Made by a program: the position numbers and the translations under genes
Notes under the pieces: generated by a model
Seen by the model: only the letters and a program-made list of their open reading frames with translations
Databases searched by the model: none
Told to the model about the DNA's origin: nothing
Shown: one piece after another, positions 8,372 to 17,209 of the stretch
Layout: each line of letters starts with the position of its first letter
How positions within the stretch are numbered: the stretch's first letter is position 1
Source of the DNA: Paraburkholderia phytofirmans PsJN
Lineage (GTDB): Bacteria > Pseudomonadota > Gammaproteobacteria > Burkholderiales > Burkholderiaceae
Assembly: GCF_000020125.1 (NCBI RefSeq)
Contig: NC_010676.1
Span: forward strand, 1,860,001 to 1,924,000
Reading direction: 5' to 3'
Length of the DNA: 64,000 bases

Positions 8372-8653
8372 ATGAATTCAGTTGTCAAGACGTACAAGGG
8401 TTATGAAATTCACCCGCTCGTCTATCCGCGCCGCCCGACGGACGGTCAGACGAGCCGCAATCCGGACGCCGGCTATGACGCGTCGGTGCGCATCTGCCGC
8501 GTGGGCGCCAATCCGTCCGCCGACGGCCGTGTGTTCCGCCTGCAGTACCTGTTTCCGTTCGACGGCACGGGCAAGGCGCGCATTGCGTGCATGGCCCACG
8601 CCGAACAATTGATCGACGGCCGTGTAGACGGCCAGTCCGTCGCCGATCTTTGA
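8372..8653 (+). CDS. small hypothetical protein with KGYEI start
   Basis: A 93-residue soluble protein beginning MNSVVKTYKGYEIHPLVY. It has a central strand-rich part (RICRVGANP, FRLQYLFPFDG) and a C-terminal helix with CMAHAEQLIDGRVDG. The opening YKGYEI and the late Ala-rich helix followed by an ID pair resemble the small protein at 49.3 kb, which suggests one family. I do not know the function. A clear hairpin terminator follows. Confidence 0.65.
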   Translation: MNSVVKTYKGYEIHPLVYPRRPTDGQTSRNPDAGYDASVRICRVGANPSADGRVFRLQYLFPFDGTGKARIACMAHAEQLIDGRVDGQSVADL

Positions 8654-8690
8654 GCGGTATTATCGGCACATAGGCTGATACCGCAGTACG

Positions 8691-8713
8691 GCGGGCTCGA
8701 AAAGCCCGCTTTT
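8691..8713 (+). terminator. rho-independent terminator
   Basis: GCGGGCT and AGCCCGC pair around a short CGAAA loop, followed by TTTTG. It closes the KGYEI-type small gene and separates it from infA. Confidence 0.75.
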
Positions 8714-8784
8714 GCCCCAATCTGATGTTGTGCTGCCCGGCGTGGGCGACCAACACCCCTTATCCCATCGACCAGGAGTTATGC

Positions 8785-9057
8785 ATGGCGAAAGAAGAAC
8801 TGCTTGAACTTGACGGTATCGTCGACGAAGTACTTCCGGACAGCCGTTACCGCGTGACGCTCGACAACGGCGTCGTGGTTGGCGCTTACGCGTCCGGACG
8901 CATGCGCAAGAACCACATCCGTATTCTCGCGGGCGACCGCGTGACGCTGGAACTGTCGGTCTACGACCTGACCAAAGGCCGGATCAATTTCCGTCACAAA
9001 GACGAGCGCGCCACCGGTGGCGGCGGTGCTCGCAACACGCAATTCCGTCGCCGTTAA
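8785..9057 (+). CDS. infA: translation initiation factor IF-1 (second, long form)
   Basis: A 90-residue S1/OB-fold protein: [20 protein letters not shown], then [16 protein letters not shown] and [13 protein letters not shown], as in IF-1, which occupies the ribosomal A site during initiation. Standard IF-1 is about 72 residues. This one has an extra Gly- and Arg-rich tail ending in RNTQFRRR. It is not in the ribosomal protein operon, so it is probably the second infA copy that many Burkholderiales carry. AGGAG lies seven bases before the ATG. Confidence 0.9.
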   Translation: MAKEELLELDGIVDEVLPDSRYRVTLDNGVVVGAYASGRMRKNHIRILAGDRVTLELSVYDLTKGRINFRHKDERATGGGGARNTQFRRR

Positions 9058-9276
9058 GGCCCGCGGCACGCTGACCGCGCCCCGCACGGTCTTGGCGTGA
9101 TCCATTGCGATTGAGTTGTACGCGAAGCCATTCGCGCGCCTTCTCCGGCTTGACTCGCTGATCCATTGATTCGAGCCTGAGCGGCGCGCTGCGGCATCGC
9201 TTTGTCGCAGCCTGGTTTTGCCTGAATTTCTCCAGCACTGGCGCTCTCTGTTGCCAGCGGGGGTTTCACCCGTCCT

Positions 9277-9345
9277 TGCGTCCTCCGCCTTTGCGTCCTC
9301 CGCCTTTGCTTCCTCCGTCTTTGCTTCCTCCGCCTTTGCGTCCTA
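9277..9345. repeat. 15-bp tandem repeat, four full copies and a part
   Basis: The unit TGCGTCCTCCGCCTT occurs twice exactly and twice with one or two substitutions, then a partial fifth copy. It lies between infA and the stop of the GntR gene. The unit length keeps frame, and the minus strand reads as an AKAED-type pentapeptide repeat, but a TAG and no start codon flank it, so it is not coding as it stands. Confidence 0.85.
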
Positions 9346-9356
9346 AATAGGCACGC

Positions 9357-10139
9357 TTAACGCCCGAACACCGCCCCGAGATCTTCTCCGGCGGCGCTTT
9401 TGCGCACCCGCTCGACTACCCGCTCCTCCAGTTCCGCCAGATGTTCGCGCATGGCCGACAGCGCAACCTCGAGGTCGCCCGCGTCGAGTGCGTCGATGAT
9501 TTGCGTGTGTTCGTCCGCGGAGCAGGTCGAGCCCTTTGACGGGTCGAACAGCGCCTTATACAGCTCGGTTTTGGCGACTAGCTGGCCGACCAGGCCGAGC
9601 AATTCCGTGCCGCCCGCCAGCTCCGTCAGCAGCACATGAAACTGGCCGGCAAGACGCACGGACTCTTCCACGGCGCCCGCGCTCGTTGCCTTCGCCTCGC
9701 TGCGCACATGCGCGCGCAGGCGCCGCTTATGCGTCGCGCTCAAAGCCCCGCACAGCGCCGCGACGATGCCCGCCTCGACGATCTGCCGCGCCCGATACAC
9801 CTGGCGAATGTCCTCTTCCGACGGCGACGGCACGAACGCCCCGCGATTCGCCTCCAGCACGAGCTTGCCCTCGAAGCCCAGCCGCGCGAGCACCTTGCGC
9901 AGCGCGCCGCGCGTGCAGCCGAACGCGGCCGCGAGATCGCGTTCGACGAGTTGCGCGCCCGGCCGCAGCCGCCCTTGCAACAACGCCGCGGTAATGGACG
10001 CATAAATGCGCTCTTCGACGCTGACCGCATCGTCGTCGCGTGCGGCTTGCGTGGGCGCTTCGGTGTCGGCGGGCGACGAACGGCGGGGACGTGGAGCCAT
10101 GAATTCAGTAGTCGGGAACGGAGCAATATCGGCAGGCAT
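9357..10139 (-). CDS. GntR-family transcriptional regulator (FadR/FCD subfamily)
   Basis: A protein of about 260 residues. A winged helix-turn-helix spans roughly residues 50-115 (GRLRPGAQLVERDLAAAFG, then RGALRKVLARL). An all-helical FCD ligand domain follows, beginning IRQVYRARQIVEAG. Such regulators are usually repressors released by small organic acids. Its gene follows the alcohol dehydrogenase gene by 35 bp on the same strand, suggesting an operon in which it controls that enzyme. The start is uncertain: an in-frame ATG 39 bp further in (MAPRPRR) is equally possible, and neither has a good ribosome binding site. Confidence 0.88.
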   Translation of the reverse strand: MPADIAPFPTTEFMAPRPRRSSPADTEAPTQAARDDDAVSVEERIYASITAALLQGRLRPGAQLVERDLAAAFGCTRGALRKVLARLGFEGKLVLEANRGAFVPSPSEEDIRQVYRARQIVEAGIVAALCGALSATHKRRLRAHVRSEAKATSAGAVEESVRLAGQFHVLLTELAGGTELLGLVGQLVAKTELYKALFDPSKGSTCSADEHTQIIDALDAGDLEVALSAMREHLAELEERVVERVRKSAAGEDLGAVFGR

Positions 10140-10174
10140 TCTAGCGGCATCGGCTCCGGCCGTCAGTCGCGCGT

Positions 10175-11194
10175 TTATTGGCCCGTGTTCAGCACAACCC
10201 TGAATCGCGCAGCGCCGCTCATCATCCGGTCGTAGGCCTCGGCGGCTTTGGTCAGCGGGAATTCTTCGATCATCGGCTTGATGCCTGATAGCGCGCTGAA
10301 GGCGAGCGTGTCCTGAGAATCCGCCGATGTGCCCGACGGCCAGCCCTGCACCGAGTTGCGCCCCATGATGAACTGCGCAATCGGCACCTCGACGGGCTCT
10401 TCGGAGAGTCCGACCATGATCAGCTTGCCGTTCAACCCCAGACCGCCCACCACGGCACTCATTGCCTTGCCGCTGGTGACGGTTGCAAGAATGACGCGAG
10501 CGCCGCCCAACGCCTGCAGCGCTTGCGCGACATTCGCCGTCGTGCTGTCGATGTAGTGATGAGCGCCCAGCTCTTTCGCGAGACTTGCCTTGTCCTGCCC
10601 GCGCGCAATGGCGACCGTGACGAAGCCCATCTTTCGCGCGAACTGCACGCCGAGGTGACCGAGTCCGCCGATGCCCAGCACGGCGACTACATCCCCGGCG
10701 CGTGCGCCGCTGTTGCGCAGCGCGTTGAAGGTCGTGATGCCCGCGCACAGAAGCGGTGCGGCATCGACGTCGGAAAGATCGTCTGGAATGCGCGCCAGCG
10801 CTTCGACCGGGGCCACCATGAATTCGGCATAGCCGCCGTCGTAGCTGATGCCCGGCACGAGTGCGCGCTGACATAGAACGAAGTCGCCTCGACGGCAATG
10901 CTCGCACCGGCCGCAATGCCCGCCGTGCCAGCCGACGCCGACGCGCTGCCCCGCCGCCCATCCTTCAACGCCCGCGCCGACCGTATCGATGACGCCTGCA
11001 ATCTCGTGCCCCGGCACCCGCGGATATTCGAGGCCCGGCCACTGCCCTTCTTTTGTCAACACGTCGCTGTGACAAATACCGCACGCCTGGATCTTGATGA
11101 GCACCTGTCCGGCGCCCGGTTCCGGCACGTCCCGTTCGACGAGTTCCAGGGGTCCGCCAGCCTTTGCCACCTGCACTGCCTTCATCGTCCGCAT
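10175..11194 (-). CDS. zinc-dependent alcohol dehydrogenase
   Basis: A 339-residue medium-chain dehydrogenase. Catalytic zinc ligands are seen as Cys41 in ACGICHSD and His63-Glu64 in PGHE. The structural zinc site is the four cysteines of CGRCEHC and FVLC between residues 94 and 108. The Rossmann motif is LGIGGLGHLGVQ. It should oxidise a primary or secondary alcohol with NAD. The ATG has AAGGAGG seven bases upstream. The GntR gene lies directly downstream. The natural substrate cannot be read from the sequence. Confidence 0.92.
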   Translation of the reverse strand: MRTMKAVQVAKAGGPLELVERDVPEPGAGQVLIKIQACGICHSDVLTKEGQWPGLEYPRVPGHEIAGVIDTVGAGVEGWAAGQRVGVGWHGGHCGRCEHCRRGDFVLCQRALVPGISYDGGYAEFMVAPVEALARIPDDLSDVDAAPLLCAGITTFNALRNSGARAGDVVAVLGIGGLGHLGVQFARKMGFVTVAIARGQDKASLAKELGAHHYIDSTTANVAQALQALGGARVILATVTSGKAMSAVVGGLGLNGKLIMVGLSEEPVEVPIAQFIMGRNSVQGWPSGTSADSQDTLAFSALSGIKPMIEEFPLTKAAEAYDRMMSGAARFRVVLNTGQ

Positions 11195-11531
11195 CGCTTT
11201 CCTCCTTATGCAAGAGACGAACGCGAGTTGACCGAGCCCGGTTCGCAGATTTGCCTTCGACGTCACCCTCCGGCCAAGCGCTCAGCTTACGCCAAAATTT
11301 TGGCGGCGCGACCCGGCCTCGCCGATCTCACGAGCCGTGTTGATTCTGTTTGGAACAGGTCTATGAGCGGGAGCGGGTTGGGAGAATACGATGTGACGGC
11401 ATTGAAGAAAGCCGCTTTCAGGTCTGCGAACCGCGTTGGGTTCTAGCCTGTCGCTGTCGCTGTGGCTGCGGGCGCGAGCATTTAATTCGGAAATCGATCA
11501 GCAAGCGGCTGAGGTCGTTCAAGCGCTGGGT
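11195..11531. other. intergenic region upstream of alcohol dehydrogenase
   Basis: This holds the promoter region of the leftward dehydrogenase gene, including the short inverted repeat CCAAAATTTTGG near 11290, a 12-bp perfect palindrome that could be a regulator site. No gene is seen. Confidence 0.5.
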
Positions 11532-11894
11532 TCAACCCCCAGCCCGCTTCGCATCATGGCCCGCCTTCTTTAGCGCCTCGATCACTCGCTCGCAATGATC
11601 GCCCTGCACTTCGATCACGCCATCCTTGACCGTCCCGCCAGAACCGCAGGCCGTGCGCAACTGCTTGCCTAGCGAGGCCAAGGCAAGAGGATCGAGCGCG
11701 AGCCCCTTCACGAGCGTCACGCTTTTCCCGCCTCGGCCCTTGGTCTCCCGGGACACTCGCACCACACCATCACCTGCCGCGCGTGTCTTGGCGACCGTCT
11801 TGCAGACACATTGCGCGAGCGCCCGGCTGCATTCGGGACACATTCGCCCGCCATCGGTGGAATAGACAAGGCCGCCCTTCGAACTACTTTTCAT
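11532..11894 (-). CDS. yciH: SUI1/YciH-type translation initiation factor
   Basis: A 120-residue protein. The N-terminal part has closely spaced cysteines (MCPECSRALAQCVC). The C-terminal SUI1 domain carries GRGGKSVTLVKGL and the ending VIEALKKAGHDAKRAGG typical of bacterial YciH. It is related to eukaryotic eIF1 and affects fidelity of initiation in vitro. I chose the ATG giving MKSSSKGGLVYS; a TTG and an ATG slightly upstream are alternatives. It is the second unusual initiation factor in this part of the window, after the long IF-1. Confidence 0.88.
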   Translation of the reverse strand: MKSSSKGGLVYSTDGGRMCPECSRALAQCVCKTVAKTRAAGDGVVRVSRETKGRGGKSVTLVKGLALDPLALASLGKQLRTACGSGGTVKDGVIEVQGDHCERVIEALKKAGHDAKRAGG

Positions 11895-11951
11895 GATTGG
11901 CATACTCAAAGACGCTTAAGTCGGGAAGCACGACGAATTCAGGCAATGCCG

Positions 11952-13133
11952 TCAGCAGGTGGCCGTGCCGCGCACGCCGGTCCGCGCCAGTTCAAGCCGA
12001 TTACCGCCAAGCGACTTCGCGCGGTATAACGCCTGGTCGGCGGAAGCCAGCAGGTCGGCGAGCGTGGGCGCTTCGCTTGCGGACTGCTGCGCGAGGCCTA
12101 CGCTGACCGTCGCTCGTATGTCGACGTCGTTAATCCTGTGCAAGACAGTTCCCGCGAAACGTCGAACAATGGCATCGCCCACTTCTTCGGCACGCAGGCT
12201 GTCATGGCCAGGCAGCAAGGCAGCGAATTCTTCTCCGCCGATGCGCGCAAGCATCGCTTCGGGCCCCGTCAAGCTGCGCGTAATTGCCGCGAACGACTTG
12301 AGAACCGCGTCACCCGTCTCGTGACCGTATCGATCATTGATCCGCTTGAAGTGATCGAGATCGAAGGCAAGCAGTGAAACGGGCCGCGATACACCGGCTT
12401 CGCGCATGACGCGTGCGCCCTCTTCGAAAAACCATCTGCGATTGCCAAGACCGGTCAGATAATCCGTTTGCGATTCCTGCAGCAGCCGGCCATGCGTTTC
12501 TTCGCGAATCAGCGTCAGCAGGGTCATCGGCAGAATCACCGAATACAGCACGCCTTCGTACATCGTGATTTTGCTGGCGACGGACAGCAGACCTTGCCCA
12601 TACAGCGTCCCCAACCAGGGCAAGACGAATGCCCTGGCGGCATAGAAGAGCCCATGGCCGCCCGACACCATCACGGCGATGTGCCGCGACTTCAGCGATT
12701 TCATTCCGTCGCTTCGCAGCAGCTCGCGCGACGTCAGGCAGGAAGCCACGGCGATTGGAATCGCACTCACGTAGTTCCATAAGACGTTCTGCCAGCGCGC
12801 GCCGCACACGGCCCATGTCAGCGCGACCAGAACGAGCATGGCGATCGAACCCGCATCGTATTTCCGGCCATTCAGGATCGCAACGCCGCGCAGGATCAAC
12901 AGATAGCCGCCGACAATCACGAAGTTGCTCAAGCCCGAGCCCATCGCGCCGGGCAGGTCACGACGAAACAAAGCGGCGGCACAGCCGACGGCGAGGGTGG
13001 CGTAGCCGGCTGCCAGTATCCTTAATTCCCTGCTGCGGCGGGGATGAGTCCGATGCTCCCAGAGGGTCATCGCGCAACTGGCGAGGAGCGTTCCGACGAT
13101 AAGGAGATAGAGGGTAAGAAGATCGACATGCAT
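11952..13133 (-). CDS. membrane-bound diguanylate cyclase (GGDEF)
   Basis: A 393-residue protein with six or seven N-terminal membrane helices up to about residue 210 and a C-terminal GGDEF domain. The active site is RIGGEEF (GGEEF at about 299-303), preceded by FDLDHFKRINDRYGH with the metal-binding Asp. It should make cyclic di-GMP from two GTP. The position five residues before GGEEF lacks an RxxD inhibitory site, so product feedback at that site is unlikely. No EAL domain is present. It appears to be a single-gene unit with its own upstream region. Confidence 0.93.
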   Translation of the reverse strand: MHVDLLTLYLLIVGTLLASCAMTLWEHRTHPRRSRELRILAAGYATLAVGCAAALFRRDLPGAMGSGLSNFVIVGGYLLILRGVAILNGRKYDAGSIAMLVLVALTWAVCGARWQNVLWNYVSAIPIAVASCLTSRELLRSDGMKSLKSRHIAVMVSGGHGLFYAARAFVLPWLGTLYGQGLLSVASKITMYEGVLYSVILPMTLLTLIREETHGRLLQESQTDYLTGLGNRRWFFEEGARVMREAGVSRPVSLLAFDLDHFKRINDRYGHETGDAVLKSFAAITRSLTGPEAMLARIGGEEFAALLPGHDSLRAEEVGDAIVRRFAGTVLHRINDVDIRATVSVGLAQQSASEAPTLADLLASADQALYRAKSLGGNRLELARTGVRGTATC

Positions 13134-13258
13134 CGCTGACTTGAGAGCTTTACGCCGGCATATCGCGGCGGCAGCGGCATTTTACGCTGAAAATTTTTAC
13201 GGCATGACGATTGGCAGGATTGAAGCTCGGCAACCTCCCTCTGCGGGCGCCGCTCGTC

Positions 13259-13283
13259 GCGGGCGACGTAGCCCGTCGCCCGC
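13259..13283 (-). terminator. strong hairpin after mmsA, probable terminator
   Basis: GCGGGCGACG and CGTCGCCCGC form a perfect ten-pair stem with a five-base loop 50 bp past the mmsA stop. No T-run follows on either strand, so termination may need Rho, or the hairpin may only protect the mRNA end. Confidence 0.4.
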
Positions 13284-13332
13284 GTGGGTTGCCAATGCGG
13301 TAGTAAGAGGCGTCGCGCCGCCCGAACCGGCT

Positions 13333-14850
13333 TCAGTGCGCGACAGGCATCGCGAATTCCGCACCTTTGGCGATGCTGTCGGGCCAGCGCTGCATGACAC
13401 TCTTGTAGTGCGTATAAAAACGCACGGCTTCCTCGCCGTACGCGTGATGATCGCCGAACAACGAGCGCTTCCAGCCTCCGAACGAATGCCACGCCGGCGG
13501 CACCGGGCTCGGTACGTTGATGCCTACCATGCCGATCTGAATCTGCCGGGAAAATGCGCGCGCCGCGCCGCCGTCGGATGTAAAGAGCGATACGCAGTTC
13601 CCGAGTTCGTGCGCATTGACGAGCGCAATCGCGCTCGCGAGATCCGGCACGCGGACAACCGACAGGACCGGCCCGAAAATCTCTTCCCGATAGATGCTCA
13701 TATCAGGCTTCACGTCGTCGAACAGCGAACCGCCGAGAAAAAAGCCCGCTTCGTGGCCGGGCACGCTATGGCCGCGACCGTCGACAACAAGTCTCGCGCC
13801 CGCCGCGACGCCCGCATCGATATAGCCCAACACCTTGGCGCGATGCGCGGCACTGATGAGCGGCCCCATGTCCAGATCCGGCTCCATGCCGCCGCCGATT
13901 CTGAGCGAGCGCACGCGCGGCGCGAGACGCTCGATCAGTTCGTCGCCGATACGCCCCACCGCCACCGCGACCGAGGTCGCCATGCAGCGCTCGCCGGCCG
14001 AGCCATACGACGACGCGATCAGCGCATCGACTGCCTGATCGAGATCGGCGTCGGGCATGACGACCAGATGGTTTTTCGCGCTGCCCAACGCCTGCACGCG
14101 CTTGCCGCGCTTTGCGCTTTCGCTGTAGATGTATTCCGCGACCGGCGTCGAGCCGACAACGGATATCGCGGCCACGTCGGGATGCTCGATTAACGCATCG
14201 ACGACGGCCTTGCCGCCATGCACGACATTGAAGACGCCTTTGGGAAAGCCCGCCTCGATGAACAGCTCGGCCAGCCGGATCGATGCCGACGGCGTGCGCT
14301 CCGAGGGCTTGAGCACGAACGTGTTGCCGCATGCCGCTGCCATCACGAACATCCAGCACGGCACCACCATCGGGAAATTGAAGGGCGTGACGCCGGCTGC
14401 CACGCCAAGCGGCTGACGCAGATTCCAGTTGTCGATGCCGCCGCTGATCTGATCGGTGAAATCGGTCTTGAGCAGGTTCGGAATACCACACGCGAATTCG
14501 ACGATCTCGATGCCGCGCACCACCTCGCCTTTCGCGTCCGAGAGCAGCTTGCCGTGATCGCGCGTAATGAGTTCGGCGAGTTCATCCGAATGCGCTTCGA
14601 GCAGTTCCTTGAACCTGAACATCAAACGGGCGCGCTTGAGCGGCGCGGTTTCGCTCCAGGCCGGGAACGCGGCCTTCGCGGCGGCGACGGCCGCGTCGAC
14701 TTCGGTTGCGTTCGCGACCGGCACACGAGCCGCCACCCGGCCTTGCGCCGGATCGAATACATCGCCGAACCGCCCGCTTGCGCCAGCGGCGCGTCGGCCG
14801 TCGATAAAATGACTCAGCTCGCGCACAGCGGCCTGATTTCCTTCGCTCAT
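13333..14850 (-). CDS. mmsA: CoA-acylating methylmalonate-semialdehyde dehydrogenase
   Basis: A 505-residue aldehyde dehydrogenase of the MmsA subfamily. The catalytic cysteine is Cys289 in GERCMA. The oxyanion asparagine lies in TPFNFP, and subfamily stretches include [20 protein letters not shown] and [12 protein letters not shown]. It converts methylmalonate semialdehyde or malonate semialdehyde to propionyl- or acetyl-CoA in valine, inositol or beta-alanine breakdown. The usual partner genes (mmsB or iol genes) are not adjacent. It is divergent from the CynX-like permease across a 350-bp gap that carries a double palindrome. Confidence 0.93.
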   Translation of the reverse strand: MSEGNQAAVRELSHFIDGRRAAGASGRFGDVFDPAQGRVAARVPVANATEVDAAVAAAKAAFPAWSETAPLKRARLMFRFKELLEAHSDELAELITRDHGKLLSDAKGEVVRGIEIVEFACGIPNLLKTDFTDQISGGIDNWNLRQPLGVAAGVTPFNFPMVVPCWMFVMAAACGNTFVLKPSERTPSASIRLAELFIEAGFPKGVFNVVHGGKAVVDALIEHPDVAAISVVGSTPVAEYIYSESAKRGKRVQALGSAKNHLVVMPDADLDQAVDALIASSYGSAGERCMATSVAVAVGRIGDELIERLAPRVRSLRIGGGMEPDLDMGPLISAAHRAKVLGYIDAGVAAGARLVVDGRGHSVPGHEAGFFLGGSLFDDVKPDMSIYREEIFGPVLSVVRVPDLASAIALVNAHELGNCVSLFTSDGGAARAFSRQIQIGMVGINVPSPVPPAWHSFGGWKRSLFGDHHAYGEEAVRFYTHYKSVMQRWPDSIAKGAEFAMPVAH

Positions 14851-15200
14851 GTCTGCTCCTATGGCGGGATGCGGGCGCTATTAGCGCCGCGTATCCTCGT
14901 GTCTTCGAACATGGGTTGTCCGGCCGCAATGCCGATCGCGCCGACCGCTCCGATAGACCCCAATGTAGGCGCATTGATTCGGATTTCGAACACCCTCGTC
15001 CGACAAACAGTCTTGCGCTGCAGGAACAAATCCATATTTAGCTGCAAGGCTCGATCCGCCGCCGTGAAGCTCGCGCTCGCAAAGCGCTTGCCGTTATACC
15101 GGACATCACAAAAATGGTTAACCATTTTTGTTATTATGGTTGACCAAAAACCGCGCCTCGCATGGTTTTTCAAGCTGCTATCGCTCTCACCAGGACCATT
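14851..15200. other. divergent intergenic region between mmsA and the CynX-like gene
   Basis: It contains the paired palindromic operator listed separately and AT-rich sequence next to it. No small gene is evident. Confidence 0.6.
15108..15146. promoter_or_regulatory. paired palindromic operator (TGGTTAACCA / TGGTTGACCA)
   Basis: A perfect 24-bp palindrome centred on TGGTTAACCA is followed by a second near-palindrome, TGGTTGACCA. The two centres are 22 bp apart, about two helical turns, so two dimers could bind on the same face. The TGGT-ACCA core resembles sites used by GntR/FadR-type repressors. The pair ends 55 bp before the preferred start of the CynX-like permease and about 260 bp before mmsA. 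Confidence 0.7.
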
Positions 15201-16445
15201 GTGAATTCGCCCTCCAGCGCCAACCCGGCCCGCACTCCCGCTCGCCACGCCACTGCGGCGCTAGGCTGGCAGGACATCGTCTGGCTGGCGGCGATCGTCG
15301 TGATCGGCATCAATCTGCGCCCGCTGCTCACCTCGATCAGCCCTTTGATGACGACGATCCGCACCGCAACCGGCCTCAGCTTCTACGGCGCGTCGTTGCT
15401 GACCAGCCTGCCGGTCGTCGCGATGGGAGTCGGAGCGTTCGGCGCGGGTGCGCTGACTCGCACGATCGGCGAAACACGCGGTGTCGCGCTTGGCTTGCTG
15501 GCCATCGCGCTGGCCTGCGCGGCACGTTGGACGGCGTCGAGCGGCGCGGCACTGCTCGCCACGGCGTTGCTCGCGGGCGTGGGCGTCGCGGCAATCCAGG
15601 CGCTGCTGCCCGTCGTGATGAAACAGCGCTTTCATGCGCGCGTGCCGCTCGCGATGGGCGTGTTCTCCGCGTCCATGATGGGCGGCGGCGGCCTGGGCGC
15701 GAGTTTGAGTCCGTGGGTGAGTCGCGCGGCGCAGTCATGGCAAGCGGGGCTCGCGGTGTGGGCGATTCCGGCTTGCATCGCGCTGCTCTGCTGGTGGGCG
15801 TTGAACCGCCGGCCATCTTCGAATAGCGCCGCCGATCACGCTGCGTCCACGAATGCAGACACCGTTTCGCTGTGGCGCACGCGGCGTGCATGGACACTCG
15901 GCCTCTACTTCGGCGTCGTCAACGGCGGTTATACGAGTCTTGTCGCGTGGCTGCCGGCGTTCTATCAGCAGCGCGGCATGAGCGTCGCGGCCAGCGGTTC
16001 GCTGCTCGCAGGCATGACGGTTTTCCAGGCCGCCGCGGCGCTGTTGCTGCCGCTCGCCGCGGCGTCGTTCCGCGATCGCCGGCCGTGGCTCGCGCTCGGC
16101 CTCACCGCGCAACTGGCCGGTCTGCTCGGCTTGATCGTCTGGCCCGACACCGCTGCCCTGCTGTGGGTCGGCTTGGCAGGCGCAGGACTGGGCGGGACTT
16201 TCTCGGTGACGCTCGTGACCGCCATGGATCATTCGGCCGATCATCGTATGGCCGGTAAGCTGGTCGCGTTCACCCAAGGCGTCGGCTTCATCGTCGCGGC
16301 TATTGCGCCGGTCGTGGCCGGCGTCGTGCGGGGTTGGAGCGGGAGCTTCAGCGTCGCGTGGATCATGCTGGCCGGCTGCGTCGTCGCGATGATCGCGGTC
16401 GGTTTTCTGTTCTCGCCCCGCAGTTACGGCGAATGGCGCCGATGA
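15201..16445 (+). CDS. CynX/NimT-type MFS transporter
   Basis: A 414-residue protein with about 12 membrane helices. The CynX-family feature GINLRPLLTSISPLM is in helix 1, and FGVVNGGYTSLVAWLPAFYQQ is near the middle. The family includes the E. coli cyanate permease, but no cyanase gene is near, so the substrate is open. I prefer the GTG preceded by AGGA at seven bases; an ATG 39 bp upstream would add 13 residues but has no site. A paired palindrome upstream suggests repression by a dimeric regulator encoded elsewhere. Confidence 0.85.
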   Translation: MNSPSSANPARTPARHATAALGWQDIVWLAAIVVIGINLRPLLTSISPLMTTIRTATGLSFYGASLLTSLPVVAMGVGAFGAGALTRTIGETRGVALGLLAIALACAARWTASSGAALLATALLAGVGVAAIQALLPVVMKQRFHARVPLAMGVFSASMMGGGGLGASLSPWVSRAAQSWQAGLAVWAIPACIALLCWWALNRRPSSNSAADHAASTNADTVSLWRTRRAWTLGLYFGVVNGGYTSLVAWLPAFYQQRGMSVAASGSLLAGMTVFQAAAALLLPLAAASFRDRRPWLALGLTAQLAGLLGLIVWPDTAALLWVGLAGAGLGGTFSVTLVTAMDHSADHRMAGKLVAFTQGVGFIVAAIAPVVAGVVRGWSGSFSVAWIMLAGCVVAMIAVGFLFSPRSYGEWRR

Positions 16446-16450
16446 GGTGA

Positions 16451-16470
16451 GCGGCGCCGTCATGCGCCGC
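16451..16470 (+). terminator. GC hairpin after the CynX-like gene
   Basis: GCGGCGC and GCGCCGC pair around a six-base loop just after the stop codon, followed by only TTC. It is a plausible but weak terminator. Confidence 0.35.
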
Positions 16471-16572
16471 TTCGGTGCACCGGCCCGGCGTGCCCCGCGC
16501 AGGTGCAGCCGCGGCTGTCCGTGCAGCCGCTAAGTCCGTGATTGCTTACGCTTCGCCGTCGCATGCGTGGAC

Positions 16573-16589
16573 TGGCATAACCGTTGCTT
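16573..16589 (+). promoter_or_regulatory. sigma-54 (-24/-12) promoter of nasT
   Basis: The sequence TGGCAT-N5-TTGCTT has the GG and GC dinucleotides ten bases apart, as required for sigma-54 RNA polymerase. Transcription should start near 16600, some 24 bases before the nasT ATG. GGTGCA half-sites about 75-100 bp upstream could bind NtrC; that part is inference. Confidence 0.85.
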
Positions 16590-16623
16590 TAAGGTTAGCC
16601 AGCCGTCGATAAAACCCCACTCC

Positions 16624-17199
16624 ATGCTGCGCGTTCTCCTCGTAACCGACACCGACAAGCCCATCGGCGACCTCCGCGACGCCCTTGCCCGCCTCGGCTA
16701 CGAGATGCTGGCGAGCACCGCCACGCCGCAAGCGCTGCATCGCGTGGTGCAGAGCGAGCGGCCGGACGTCATCATCATCGATACGGAATCGCCTTCGCGC
16801 GACACGCTCGAACAGCTTGCCGTGATGAACGCCACCGCGCCGCGTCCGGTGCTGATGTTCAGCCACGACGCCAACCAGCAATTGATTCGCGACGCCGTCG
16901 GCGCCGGCGTCACGGCGTATCTCGTCGAAGGCCTCGCGACCGAGCGTCTCGCGCCGATCCTCGAAGTCGCGCTCGCGCGTTTCGCGCAGGAATCGCAGTT
17001 GCGCGAACGTCTCGCGCAAGTCGAGAACGAACTCGCCGAGCGCAAGCTGATCGACCGGGCCAAACGCATCCTGATGGATCAGCAGAAAATCACCGAACAC
17101 GCCGCCTACGCCAACCTGCGCAAACGCGCGATGAACCAGGGCGTCAAACTCGCCGAGGTCGCGCGCGCTATCGTCGCAGCGGCTGACTCGCTCAAATGA
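16624..17199 (+). CDS. nasT: nitrate-responsive antiterminator NasT (ANTAR)
   Basis: A 191-residue protein with a receiver-like domain (residues 1-120, starting MLRVLLVTDTDKPIGDL) and a C-terminal ANTAR RNA-binding domain (DRAKRILMDQQKITEHAAY). In NasT systems the ANTAR domain binds paired hairpins in the leader of nitrate assimilation operons and prevents termination. The phosphoacceptor site looks degenerate (IIIDTESP), as is usual for NasT, whose activity is governed by NasS binding. It is preceded by a sigma-54 promoter and followed ten bases later by nasS. Confidence 0.93.
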   Translation: MLRVLLVTDTDKPIGDLRDALARLGYEMLASTATPQALHRVVQSERPDVIIIDTESPSRDTLEQLAVMNATAPRPVLMFSHDANQQLIRDAVGAGVTAYLVEGLATERLAPILEVALARFAQESQLRERLAQVENELAERKLIDRAKRILMDQQKITEHAAYANLRKRAMNQGVKLAEVARAIVAAADSLK

Positions 17200-17209
17200 A
17201 GCGCCGTCC

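Noticed and set aside
9357..10961. 534-codon minus-strand frame suggesting a fused protein
   Set aside because: Only the C-terminal half is a GntR regulator; the rest is a shadow of the alcohol dehydrogenase in another frame.
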